Source of the DNA: Gymnothorax reevesii
Lineage: Eukaryota > Chordata > Actinopteri > Anguilliformes > Muraenidae
DNA: 64,000 bases
Reading direction: 5' to 3'
Assembly: GCA_029721435.1 (NCBI GenBank)
Contig: CM056583.1
Coordinates: 58,246,120 to 58,310,119, forward strand
Shown: positions 11,057-21,649 of the stretch, one piece after another
How positions within the stretch are numbered: position 1 is the first letter of the stretch
Layout of the letters: the number at the start of each line of letters is the position of its first letter
Position numbers and translations under genes: made by a program
The notes under the pieces: model-generated
Seen by the model: the letters and a program-made list of their open reading frames with translations, nothing else
Told to the model about the DNA's origin: nothing
The model's database searches: none

Positions 11057-11540
11057 TCATTCACAGATACAATTATCAATTCGCACAGCAGCACAAACAA
11101 AAGAATCTAAAGAAGCACAATGCTCCAGAGTGTCTTTTAACTCTTCCGCCAAAGCCTGAATAAAAACTGTCATAAGAGGTGCCTCTGGCCACCCTGTCTC
11201 TGTGGCCAGGAAGCGGAAAGAAATAGAAAACTCTGCAACGCTCTCAGAGCCCTGCCTAAAATGTATTAAACGTGTAGCTGCGTCCTGACCACACACATCC
11301 AAACACACACACACCAAACAATGAAATCATCTCCCTCACGAGGGTTTCTACGAATTAACAACCAGCAATCTGGAGCGAATTAGGGGCCCCACCCACGTGA
11401 GAGCTGTAGGCTACCAGCTAACAAGGATAAAATAAACGAAATCCGTGATTCTTCATTTGAGAACTGTGAGGGTTGCATTTTAAAAAATATTTCACATTTC
11501 ACATTCACATAAGTTCTTGCATTTCCCTGCCTCGCACAGT
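11057..11540 (-). pseudogene. Gypsy B gag capsid fragments
   Basis: Two minus-strand frames carry gag. The upstream one is CEIFFKMQPSQFSNEESRIS, then FILSLLAGSL (about 11500-11400). The downstream one is CGQDAATRLIHFRQGSESVA, then EFSISFRFLATETGWPEAPL and FIQALAEELKDTLEHC (11300-11057). The first matches gag of element C (CEIFFKAQPSRFVNEDSRKA). A TG-rich slip at 11295-11325 and a frameshift separate the pieces. Gag forms the intracellular particle. Confidence 0.82.
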
Positions 11541-11678
11541 ACAAACAAAGAGAATAGTTTAGACGAAAACGAAAAGTACTCGCACTTCCAAAGGATGTGT
11601 AATGGTCCACAAAATGGAAGCAATGCGAGACAGAAAAAAGGGAGAAGGAACTCCACCAAGAGCAATCCGAGATTTCTG

Positions 11679-11898
11679 ATCTCCGCCAAAGGATGAAATT
11701 GATACAAATGCAAATGCGGATCCGGATCATCACCAAAATTTAATGGAGTCGTCCCTGGACCAAGATCTATCTCTGGTAAAAATTTCATAAAGATCCATCT
11801 AGTATTTTCCGAGAAATCTTGTCCACAGACAGACAAACAAACAGACAAATAAATAAATAAAATAACGGACCCGATCGCATTATCTCCTTGGCGGAGAT
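11679..11898. mobile_element. Short inverted-repeat element (ATCTCCGCCAA ends)
   Basis: It starts with ATCTCCGCCAAAGGATG and ends with CTCCTTGGCGGAGAT, so the termini are inverted repeats of about 15 bp. Internal words (GCGGATCCGGATCAT, AAAATTTAATGG, ACAGACAGACAAACAAACAG) are familiar from a common aquatic-animal repeat that I know in the opposite orientation. There is no coding capacity. The class is not certain. Confidence 0.6.
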
Positions 11899-11904
11899 AA
11901 TAAT

Positions 11905-14701
11905 ACGAAGATAGTAAGTCATAAAACCTGACTGCAGATATCTTCGGCTGAAGTGCATAGCTAAAAACAGACACTCCAGCAAAGGAGGCGCGATGGAAAT
12001 CCGGCTTATATAACCTTAGGGAACAGCAGAACCATGACAGAAAGGTATATTTTGAAAGGGACCTCTCTACACATAACTGATGGTAATATTTTATACTGTA
12101 TTTATATCAATACGATATAAGAGATTTTGATAATTGATTGACAGAAGACTTTAATATGTCATTCCCCAAGCAGCATTTTGCTTCTGTATTCACAATCATT
12201 TGTGCTATGTATGAGTTTTATGTTGTTGCCATCAGGTAATCCAAACTTTTCATGATCAATATATTGTATGCTATGAAATATTCCCTGGTAGATGCTGTCA
12301 ATTGATATGCCAGGTTGGAGGCAGATCAGGTTTAACCCTTTAAATACTTAATACACTATTACTAATCAGTTACCCATTGGATACATTTGTCATTTTTGTG
12401 ACTATAATATTGTATTGGTCCAAATGCAAAGGTTTCTGGGACTCTTCCTAACAGGATATTTGGAAATATTGTGGGACATACAGTATGTGTTCCATTTGTA
12501 CTGAAAAGGTTAACAGAGAGTTTTGATCTATGAAATATCTTATACCACTGTTTCATACATAAGAACTCCCATCAGTTGAATAGTTCTTGGGCACCACCTT
12601 CCCATAAACATTCAATAATCAGTTATGTAATTTAGGGGCAGTTACAATTACTGCATTTTTTAGATGTCTGCTCATCTTTAGAAGGGGGTTATAAAAAAAA
12701 GGCTTGGGTATCTAATCACTTCAATTCAGCTCATTCCAGGGGCCTTGCCTCCAACTAGGTGCCTCCTTGTTTTTGATAATTGAATCCCCTCTGTAAATAC
12801 TCAAACCCCGTCCATAGGAGATTAATGGAAAAAGGAAGTGGAGAAATCAATCAAAAAACAAGTCAGATTTTAATTAGAAGAGAACCCAAGAGCGCTGACA
12901 CCACTGTGAAAGTAAGTAACCCTGTCTCTTTTACTTACCCCTGCAACAACACAATCCAATCTGGAACAAAGATCATTCCTGGCATTTTGCTCTGACTGGA
13001 CCTGGGGTCAGGAATTGATAATCTACAGCCAGGCGTTCCCCGAAGTCCCGGCGCAGCTACAACAGCTCTCTTTTCCCCCCAGCTCTTTGAGGGCAATGAC
13101 TAGTGGCTTGTCTAAATGCACTTAAGCACCACAAAGCTACAGGCAGTCTCATTAATGCTGAAGGAAGGCAGCGGACAATCAATTGTGATGAACAGGACAT
13201 GGGGTGACCAGCGACAGCTGTTTGGCTGAAATTAGAGGCGGCACAAAAAATTTGTTTTCACTAATTAACAGTCTTGACCTGTTTTATGTTATTTTCCTTG
13301 ATTGAGAAGTTTTCCAATAATTAGAAAAATCCATCAACAGTTTAATATAGCTTCCTTCTTAATGTAATTTTGTGGTGACTGAATTGTAAATTCAGCTCAG
13401 AGACCATGTTTTATTCGCCTAACAAAAAAAAAAACTACTCTCTTAAACTTCTGTTTGCTTTTAGAACAATCCAGGCTATCAAACCTATAACGTACATTTC
13501 ATAATTGCTTAAATCACAACGCAGAAAATAAAGATAAGTTGGCAAGAGACCACAACTGGGTAACACATCAAATGATGCATTTGGCAACGTCTGGTGCCCT
13601 GGGGAAGACGCAGGGGCACCAGAAGAGTGAGAGATGTCGAGGACCCATGTGTGGAAGACATGGATTTTAATAATTTTACAAAGTGCTGAGAGAGATACAA
13701 TAATGATGTTACAATGTAGGTGTTACAATGTAAGGCTACCTGCATGGAGGTGAGAAAAAGAGGTTAAAACAGACTGAAGCACAGGGGTGTGATAATTAAT
13801 TAAAAAGAATCAAGTGCTAACACTTGACACGTGGCAGGAGGATAATTGCATAGGGCAGGAAAGTGAAGGGAAGAGGAGGGAGGAGTGACAGAACCTATAC
13901 AGACATTTATTCATTTATTGCAAACTCTAATTTGGACGTCCTGTTTTAAAGGCTTGCCAGTGGTTTATATCTTGTGATAAACCCTCCGAACGTGCTCTCA
14001 TAGTGTCTTCTTTTGATGATTAACTTTGACCAGGCAGACCTACCTACCCCCTGAAAGGCTTTCTTGACCTGGCCGCCTGTTTTTCTTTACCTGGGAAATA
14101 ATTACTATGTCATCCACCACAACTGTTATCCGTTGTCCTCCTGGCTTTTTCGGCATTTCTGAGCTCACGATGTGTTGTGTCTTTTTAGAGAATTTGTGAA
14201 ATCATCCATTTGGCCACCGCTGCTGTTTTTGATATTTAGAATTTTTCAGTCCAATTATTTTTTACTTCACTGGCAATGACTGCTCTTTGGACTTCATATT
14301 GAGAGTGAACAGCAACAGATTCCAAATGTAATGCTTCAGATGAAATCCAAAATTTTTATTTGGTTGCTTTTTCATGAACTTTCATGAACTCACACCTGAC
14401 CATGGAATTACTAGGGTCAGTTTTCCAGTTATTTGTCGCTAAAGGGGGGACCATACTTAATGAGTGCTGTAATTCCTCCAACATTAATCTGATTCTGAAT
14501 GCTGAAGTTTGTTCTTTGAGTTCTCATTCATTGCTAAATGTCAACTCCATTATGTTTCAGTTGACAGCTTGCAATAATTTTTTAAATGTCCAAATACTTA
14601 TTCACTTGGCTGCATGCACTTACATTTGCAAATCTTCATCAATTTTCAGATTGAGATCAGGTTAGGATCATCATACTGTTCTCATGCAGTTCTGACTCTT
14701 A
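11905..14701. other. Non-coding, mostly unique-looking sequence
   Basis: No gene is recognisable. 12780-13400 is compositionally richer than its surroundings and includes ATTAATG, TAATTAACAG and similar homeodomain-type cores, as often seen in conserved non-coding elements. A small imperfect hairpin (TCTGGTGCC... /...GGGGCACCAGA) sits at 13590-13622. Confidence 0.4.
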
Positions 14702-14936
14702 ACTCATTCCCTACGGCAAGCTGCTGCCAACGGGGCGGCAAATTCTACCATTCTCTACGGTAAGCCGGTGCCAGCGTCGTGGATGACTATTAGCAGTCCG
14801 GTGAAAACACGAAATCAGTTGACAATCACGGTCATGGGCCACCTGTACTTCGATACTTTATATTGGGTGATTTTCAGGAAAAGTATTCCGTACTAATGCA
14901 ACAATTTTACTTAAAAGTATTCTGTAGGGAATGAGT
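14702..14936. mobile_element. Candidate MITE with 13-bp perfect inverted termini
   Basis: The termini are ACTCATTCCCTAC at 14702-14714 and its exact complement GTAGGGAATGAGT at 14924-14936. Near the left end the words CATTCCCTACGGCAAGC and CATTCTCTACGGTAAGC repeat about 50 bp apart, a sub-terminal direct repeat of the kind transposases bind. It is 235 bp with no ORF. No clear target-site duplication could be fixed. Confidence 0.6.
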
Positions 14937-16114
14937 GAAGTCTCTTTTCAGCTTCGGTTATCAGCAACACAATCAAATCCATGCCTCAATGTTATTTCAA
15001 TGGGAACATGGGAAGTAAAACTCAACCCTGCTAAAGCTGTGCTGATTTTCCTCCCTTTCTTCCCTGGTACACCCATGGTCTCTTTTACTGTTGATAGCAT
15101 CCACATCTCAGCCAGACATAAGCCTTCGGGTTACATTCCATCATAAGCCATCCATCACTGGTAATGTAGCATCTAGAGCTGCTCATTTCAAACCGTCTGC
15201 TGCTCGCTCCCACATGCTAGCACTTTACCATCTGCTCTTGCTCCAAAATTATTTCATATTGACTTTATTTAATTTTTCTCCCTCAAAACAGATCTTTAAA
15301 CAAATGGTATGCATTGACACACTTTTTAATAAGAAAATTTCTTTACCCAAATGCTGCACAGAGGTGCCTGTTAAGCACCCCTACCATACACACAAATCTA
15401 TTGGCCTACTAAGATGAGCTAATTGCAGATGTGAACACATCTTGAAATGTCCTTGGAAACAATTTGAATGAGGAATTAATCTCTTAAATAGAAAATCAAT
15501 GGAGTCAAATGATCCTTCTTAAGTAGGTCCAGCACTTCACTCATTCTGTAACGAAACACCAACAGAAGAATTACATTCATTACAAAATGAAATAATTATG
15601 AATTTTTAAAAAACTTTGCTCAGATTGCTTTGATTGTGGGATCCCTGCCTCCTATGGGATATTGTCAAATCATCCCAGCACACTTTCCTCATTGTATATT
15701 AATGATGGCACAGTACACAATGTACAAACAGAATTGATATTGAATTGTAAATTAAAAGCCGGCCCATTAATTTAATTTATTTTCTGTTAATTAGTGTCCC
15801 CCATTTTTACATTTACAAATGGAAAATGGTGTAACATTTTAAGATGTAACATTTCTTTTTCTTTCTTATCAAAGTATGATATGCTTTTGCTAAGATTCTT
15901 TCAGTTGAAAGAGCTGTTTCACTGTGCATGAGTGCACCTCTGGCAGAATGAGAATCAGTGAATGCAATTACACAGTAACATGCAAATTATTGATGGTAAC
16001 CCGTCGAGAAATGTATCTATGTCTGTTATTTGCTGTTTTGTTGGTACCAGGTGTCCTTTAAAAGATGTGATACAAAGATGATCCAAAAGATGGTAACTTC
16101 CCTAGAATACTCAT
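14937..16114. other. Non-coding, nothing firm
   Basis: No gene or classified repeat is visible. An AT-rich block at 15755-15800 contains CCATTAATTTAATT and GTTAATTAG, clustered homeodomain-type cores. Confidence 0.4.
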
Positions 16115-16608
16115 GCCAGCAGCCATACCACTATTCGATCAGCTTCAGCTGCGTGGCTGAAGCTAAGCAGGTGTGGGCTTGGCCAGTACTTGGATGGGAG
16201 ACCACTGAGGAAAAGCAGGTTGCTGCTGGAAGAGGTGTTGGTGGGCCAGTAGGTTGCGATCTTCCCTCTGGCGGGATAATCCCCAATGCCCCAGTGCAGT
16301 GACGGGGACACTGTACTGAAGGAGACGCCGTCTTTCGGATGAGACGTTAAACCGAGGTCCTAACTTACAGTGGTCATTAAAGATCCTATGACACTCTTCG
16401 AAAAGAGTAGGGGGTTCCCCGGTGTCATGGTTAAAGTCCCAACCTGGCTCTTTCGATCTGCCGCCTAATCATCCCCTGATCTAATTGGCTGTGCAATTCC
16501 TCTGTCCCTCCCCACCTCTTCCCCCAGGGCTCCCTTGAAAAAGAGATTTCAATCTCAACGGGACTTCCCTGGTTAAATAAGGGTAAAATAAATAAAATAA
16601 AATAAATA
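16115..16608 (+). mobile_element. 5S rRNA-derived SINE (SINE3 type)
   Basis: The first about 120 bp copy 5S rRNA. GCCAGCAGCCATACCAC matches the gene's 5' end. AAGCTAAGCAGG (16160-16171) is the A-box region and TACTTGGATGGGAGACC (16187-16203) the C-box region of the internal RNA polymerase III promoter. A body with TTCGGATGAGACGTTAAAC follows at about 16334-16352, then a LINE-like 3' end and an AATAAAATAAAATAAAT tail. This is a retroposon mobilised by a partner LINE and not a 5S gene, since the 5S 3' half diverges and a long body follows. It looks nearly full length. Confidence 0.92.
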
Positions 16609-17734
16609 CCAAAATGCTATATTCATTCTGCACATATAGTGACCTTGTTTGAGAATTAAGCTCACCTCACCATTCAAGTTCAGTCCAAAAATTAGTTCTC
16701 ATCAAAGGCTGATCCAGTTTTTTAATTGTTCTAGATCCACAACAGCAGATTCATTGTTTCTGTCCTAAATAAAATGTCAATAAAATAGTTGCTAGTCCAG
16801 TAGTATCCATTTAATGAGGAAAATTATGTTTCTGGACACTTCAAGGCTTGCTTGATGTAATTTCTTTGACTACTGAGCAGCATTCTGTGTTTTACAAGTG
16901 TTTGTGTAATCATAGAGTTAATCGGCTTTGCTTCAAATGCTTTACCGGAAACTTGAAAATTCTCATCACAGACAGTCTGACTCATTCAAACAGATGGATA
17001 AGTGGGAAAGTTGATGGCCAGCCCCACTCCAATAGGAAAGAAACGTTCACCAAATGAGACAAAAATGGTCAATTTGGTTTACATTTAATTCCATCAAGTG
17101 GAAACCTCGTCTAAAGTAACCACTGGCAGCCCCCATTTCACCAACCGTTCTACAGTGACTCACACCCGCTAAGCGGAAGTTGACATTGTTCAGACTAATA
17201 GAGGCCTCTCACCTCTCCAACTCGGTAATGCATTCAGTGTTTCCAACTCATAGCAGTGTCAGCTCAGCATTAATAAGTAAACAATCGGACTCCAGAGTGA
17301 TTAAGTATTCATAACAATGGCTTCCATGAGAGCAGGGCTACAGAGAGTGTAGAATTCTAAAGAGGGATTAACAGCTGACTGCTTTAGTAGCACTCTGTTT
17401 CATTTTGTTATTTCATTTGCTTGCGAAGCTGGCATACATGGCTGCTGACGACAAAAGTGCGAGCATGAAAAAAGTGAATGTTCAGCAGTTCACAAACATT
17501 TCTGTTTCAAGTCATACAATTTCTCATGGTTTTGAAGTGGTGGAATCATTTGAAATGACAGAATCTGGTCACAAGGATATTTGTGAAAGCAAGCCTCATT
17601 GTGAGTTCAATGGAAAAGCAAGTAGTTTCATTACAAATGTTTGCTTTCCAGCACCACTGACAATGCTTCATCTCATCATTGCAATCATTGTTGGGCTGGG
17701 CCGAGCAGCGGCCGGGCCCCTTTAAACACAAATG
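16609..17734. other. Non-coding, nothing firm
   Basis: No coding region or named repeat is visible. 17130-17320 (around GACTCACACCCGC and CAGCATTAATAAG) is unique-looking and could be a conserved non-coding block, but this cannot be judged from one sequence. Confidence 0.35.
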
Positions 17735-17737
17735 TCG

Positions 17738-17945
17738 CTGAGTGAGTGAGTGAGTGAGTGCCTGAGTGATCAAGTTCAACGACTGGCTGGCCGGCAGGGA
17801 AGAAGTTCAGCGATTGGTCAGCCAGCGGGGAAGTACTTCAACGATTGGTTGGCCGAAGACTGGCTTCAGCGATTGATCGATTGGTGGGCAAGAACTCTCA
17901 ACTGGCCGACGATTGGCTGTCTGGCTGGCCGGGCGTTTGTCACTC
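17738..17945 (+). repeat. GAGT microsatellite plus degenerate ATTGG minisatellite
   Basis: A short (GAGT)n run at 17738-17760 leads into degenerate copies, roughly 30 bp each, of a unit like TTCAACGATTGGCTGGCCGG. The core word CGATTGG (or CGACTGG) recurs at 17780, 17810, 17840, 17870 and 17920 or thereabouts. No coding sense was found. Confidence 0.65.
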
Positions 17946-17949
17946 GTAG

Positions 17950-18110
17950 TACCAGGGGGTATACTACAAAGTAAGTTCAACATAGACAGGCTTATTTTGA
18001 CTGAGCCGGCTCAACAAACCCTGAACTCGCAATCACAGATAATTGGTACCACAACAGTGGTTGTCATATTTCTTTATTAATCTTGTTTTTGTGCTTTCAA
18101 CACTGGATGC
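17950..18110 (+). repeat. Fish interspersed repeat fragment
   Basis: The order ACCAGGGGGTATACTAC, AAAGTAAGTTCAACATA, CTCAACAAACCCTGAACTC and GGTACCACAACAGTGG is one I recognise from a common teleost repeat terminus. It has no ORF. The far end is not identifiable. Confidence 0.4.
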
Positions 18111-18681
18111 GCTCTCTTAAAAATTGCGTTTCATACGTCAATTGACACTATTTTCGTTCAAAGATGACCAATCGCGTGCTGTATGTTTCTCCAAGGAAGC
18201 TATCCCTGCTCCAGAATCAGTAACGCTGCGGGATGTCTCCCCCCACACCACCAGGGGGTGCCGCCAGCAGCTTAAATATTAAATTATAAATAAATAAATA
18301 AATAAAATCTCCTAGGAGGAGTGGGTTGAGATTATGGACAGAAGAATGAAGACTGTAACTATATAAAATAACAGCAAAAAGCAACACTGTTGCTGCTAAT
18401 AAGGCCTGAGAGGAATTCTGGCAGAAAATTGCTGACCGTAAGTCCTCTGATTTACCAGTGGATATCACTTCAGTTTCTAAGCCAAATCAAACAAAATGAA
18501 ATGAAATTATAAAATGAACGTTCTTATTTCTTGGCCAATTCTAATGATCTTGCTGTTAACTACAAGGCCTTTTTGAGAGCTTTCAATAGGTCATAAATTC
18601 ATTAAAATTAATTGCATTTCAATTTTTTCGTGACATAGTTAACCAAACTCATTCATCACCAATATCAAATAACGCTTTATA
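18111..18681. other. Non-coding, with a short AAAT repeat
   Basis: Contains an (AAAT)n run at 18285-18306 and nothing else that I can classify. Confidence 0.4.
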
Positions 18682-18686
18682 TAAAC

Positions 18687-20725
18687 TGTGACAGTGCATT
18701 CAGGAACCACATGCGAGAGAGGGAAATCCAAAAAACATATGCCTTTAATGAGAGCTGGGTCAGTACCAAAAGACACAAGAATTGCTAGACCACAAAATGA
18801 AATCCAAAAACACAGTCGACTAGACAGGCTGGGGTCAGAACCAGAAAAACAGTGGAGCAACAGTACATAGGAAGCAGGCAAAAAGCCGTAGTCGATATCC
18901 AAAGTAGAGGGTCAAACACAGGGCATCCAAACATAGAAAACGTGGTCATACAAAAATGGGTCAAAATCCAGACAGACCAAAAACAAAAAAAGGGCAATGG
19001 CAAGAATCTTGGTCAGACGAAATAGTTGAAGATAAACAATAATCAATGGCATACAAGAAGCTCTGCACAAAGAAATATTGATCATAGAGATGTACAGAAT
19101 TTTCGGCCACCAAAAATTTTCAGCCGAAAAAGGCAAAAAAATGCATTTTCGGTTTTTGGCCGAAAGACTTTTAACACTGAAACAATACGGCCGAAACAGA
19201 ATGTTGTGATGACACAAGCAAAAACTGCGGCCAGCACGCGCCTGCCTGTATGTCTTAAATCAGGGGATGCGCACCACCGTCACCACGCTCTTGCACTAAA
19301 GTCTGCGAGTGCTGAATTGCAATTTCTGTTTGACACTGTCCTGATGGATAGAATTGCAGCTGGCGTTGTGTCCGATTCGGTTGCACATTAAACACGCACC
19401 ACATAAAAACGCAAAGCAATGATATCCGTAAAAGGCATAGAGTATTCATAGACAATGGCAATATATTCTCAAGGCATTTGTGTACCATCAGTATTCCATA
19501 ATGTAACTACAACCCCTGGAATGGAATCACCACACACGGATGTTAATTTACCCTTTTTCATTCATAACAAAGAAGCAAATAACATGTGATAAAACAATCA
19601 TTGTTGATTAGCTTGAGACGCAGGCATCATTTAACATTTCACTTCAAAAGTGAAGGCAAAACACTTGGCAAACGCGCAAATCGCGGGAGATGGCAGAGTA
19701 TTACAATTTATTGCTTTACGATGCGTCATCTCATCTGTGATACCTTACCCTTTCCTGAGAACAAAATGCTTCATCAGCACCCGTAGTTATTCTTCGCGCA
19801 ATTTTCGTAGAATAGGGGCAGCATAATAATTTTCTCAATTTGGGGAAACAGAATTGGACAGAGCGCCGTTGCTTCTAATTTCGCTATGAACAGGATCATG
19901 GACAAAGAAAAGCATTTCATAAATGCAGTAGCCTCGGTGAACATACGCAACCTTGTTTGAAAGGTAAGGCAACGCACAGTATATTTATCAAGTTGCCTAA
20001 AACAACACGTTTCAAAACCAAAATCTGAAGACTTGTATCAGTGATGGAAAGTGAAGCCTGTTTCCTAGAGATAATGCGGAAGCGAGTTGTCTATCGCAGC
20101 CAGTTCTCTCTAACCAATCAGTAGGCTGCTGTTGTCGTCACATAACATATTTTACAATTTTTCAGCAGCCAGTAATAGGCCAGTAAGTTATAAGCCTGTA
20201 GGTTATTCATGAGTGGGGCCAAGTTAAACATTTTATTTATAATTTTATTTTATATTGTGCTTTGTTGGAATGTCACTACTAAATAAATATTTTCATAATT
20301 TTGTAATAGATTTATTTTTTGAAGCTTGAATGTTAATCTATGCCATTGCTATGCCTTCACTTTAGTTAGCTAAGTACAAAGTCATAACCATAAATGCAAT
20401 GGTACTAAAAATTGGCATAATTTCTTTCGGTGTTTCGGTTTTCGGCCAAGTGTTTCTCATTTTCGGTTTTCGGTTTCGGCCAAAAATTTTCATTTCGGTG
20501 CATCCCTAATTGATCAACGTTCTAACAAAGTCAGAGCTGCAGTGAGGACTCTAAATAGACAGAAGGGAAGTCACATGCTATGCAGGGAACAGGTGAATGG
20601 GATGAGCACTAATTACAATGGGAGGAACACATAAGGGAAATCCAAACCACGACAATTGGCGAAAATTATAAAGAAAAGACGAAATCATGAACACTAAACA
20701 TGAACATAAAACCAGAACAATGACA
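18687..20725 (-). mobile_element. Solo LTR of family Y, split by a hAT
   Basis: The edges are TGTGACAG and AATGACA, giving the TG...CA termini of an LTR. The 5-bp target duplication TAAAC lies directly outside at 18682-18686 and 20726-20730. Subtracting the hAT insertion (1424 bp plus one 8-bp duplication) leaves an LTR of about 607 bp. The second copy at 63366 shares many long words with it (CACAAGAATTGC, GGGCATCCAAACA, GGGAAGTCACATGCTATGCA). Its base style and CTGAACC-type end resemble the LTRs of gypsy C, so a gypsy LTR read on the minus strand is likely. The internal region was presumably lost by LTR-LTR recombination. Confidence 0.88.
19085..20508. mobile_element. Non-autonomous hAT transposon, 8-bp TSD ATTGATCA
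   Basis: The right end read inwards is TAGGGATGCACCGAAATG and the left end is TAGAGATGTACAGAATTT. The sub-terminal DNA on both sides is rich in TTTTCGGCC/GGCCGAAAA words. Exact ATTGATCA duplications flank it at 19077-19084 and 20509-20516, the 8-bp signature of hAT. The related LTR at 63.7 kb has this target only once (63751-63758), which confirms both boundaries. No transposase is recognisable in 1424 bp, so mobility would have needed a helper. Confidence 0.95.
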
Positions 20726-21056
20726 TAAACACATGGCGATTCCTTCACTCGAACATGTTTATTCAGTGGTCTTACTCAAAACTGTGGATTCTTTGTCCAT
20801 AACATACCCAAAGACGAAACATGAAAAAAAAGTACTCTTTGAAGGTCGTTCTCACACCTTCCCGATATAGGAACTGCCATGTGTTTACAAAAGTGATGTC
20901 ACGTCCCCGGTTAGCACAACTGTAACAATAAGTTTATTGTTTCATTATGATTCATGAACATACATTCATACTTTAACTGCCGTCTACATCTGCTGCTGCT
21001 GTCTCTCACAAATTTACATTCACAAAATCAATAACTGCAACCCTTACTCTCCACTT

Positions 21057-21150
21057 CCTCACACATTCTCACTCACTCCCACTCCCTCACTCACACTCAC
21101 TCTTTCACACTCTCTCACACTCTCACTCTCCCACTCTCCACACCCACCTT
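21057..21150 (+). repeat. Impure CTCAC/CACTCT simple repeat
   Basis: A pyrimidine-rich tract of interspersed CACTC and CTCTC words, such as CACTCACTCCCACTCCCTCA. Open frames here reflect the low complexity only. Confidence 0.75.
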
Positions 21151-21436
21151 GTAAATAATGTATCAGCTCCAGTTCATTATTAAACTTGCACTTCATATAA
21201 TAGCGTGAGCTTTGCCTCATTTTGCACCCTTTTCTTGGGCCCACATTCTCATTCAGCCCTTGGCAGCCCAGCTATATACTAGGTTGCACCTAGTCTTGTT
21301 TATTGACATTTTTATATATTCTTTACCCAGAAATCACCAGGATTAAATCTCTGCTGCCCTCACAGCCACTGCTATTTATCTCTATTCATTTCCAGCTGCG
21401 ATAGCGTGGGTTGATATTTTTTCACCTCTTGAGTCT

Positions 21437-21467
21437 GCATGTGTGTGTGTATATGTGTGCTTGTGTG

Positions 21468-21546
<79 letters not shown>

Positions 21547-21550
21547 TTGT
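21437..21550 (+). repeat. (TG)n microsatellite, about 110 bp
   Basis: Almost pure alternating TG, with interruptions by A and C near the edges (TATGTG, TGCATG, TGTCTG). ORFs through it encode only Cys-Val or His-Thr alternations and are artefacts. Long TG tracts can adopt Z-DNA. Confidence 0.95.
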
Positions 21551-21649
21551 TACTATGGCAAAATTATGGCACCTATTCTCCTGGGAAGTTTGACAAAGTT
21601 TTGTGTTCTTTGCCAGATGTTTATGTCTGTTTGCCTGTTGACAGATAGG

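Larger units (their letters stand above)
8200..11540 (-). mobile_element. Ty3/gypsy retrotransposon B, deleted, no LTRs
   Basis: Read from right to left on the minus strand, the domains appear in the canonical order: gag (about 11530-11057), a CCHC knuckle (about 10915-10870), retropepsin (10800-10518), reverse transcriptase (10100-9330), RNase H (9330-8940) and integrase (8930-8200). Stops, frameshifts and at least two internal deletions disable it. No flanking LTR is recognisable on either side. On the upstream side the gag end gives way to unrelated DNA and a short inverted-repeat element at 11.68 kb. Protein similarity to A (integrase) and to the gag of C places all three in related chromovirus lineages. 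Confidence 0.88.
20731..21640. other. Non-coding with two simple repeats
   Basis: No gene is recognised. It holds a CTCACTC/CACTCTC-type impure tract at about 21057-21150 and a long TG tract at 21437-21550, listed separately. Confidence 0.5.

Noticed and set aside
13590..13622. Small hairpin TCTGGTGCC / GGGGCACCAGA as a terminator or miRNA
   Set aside because: Arms of about 12 bp with a bulge are expected by chance in a window this long, and no further context supports it.
16115..16240. A genuine 5S rRNA gene
   Set aside because: The 5S-like part diverges in its second half and runs into a SINE body and tail, with no terminator T-run after 120 bp.
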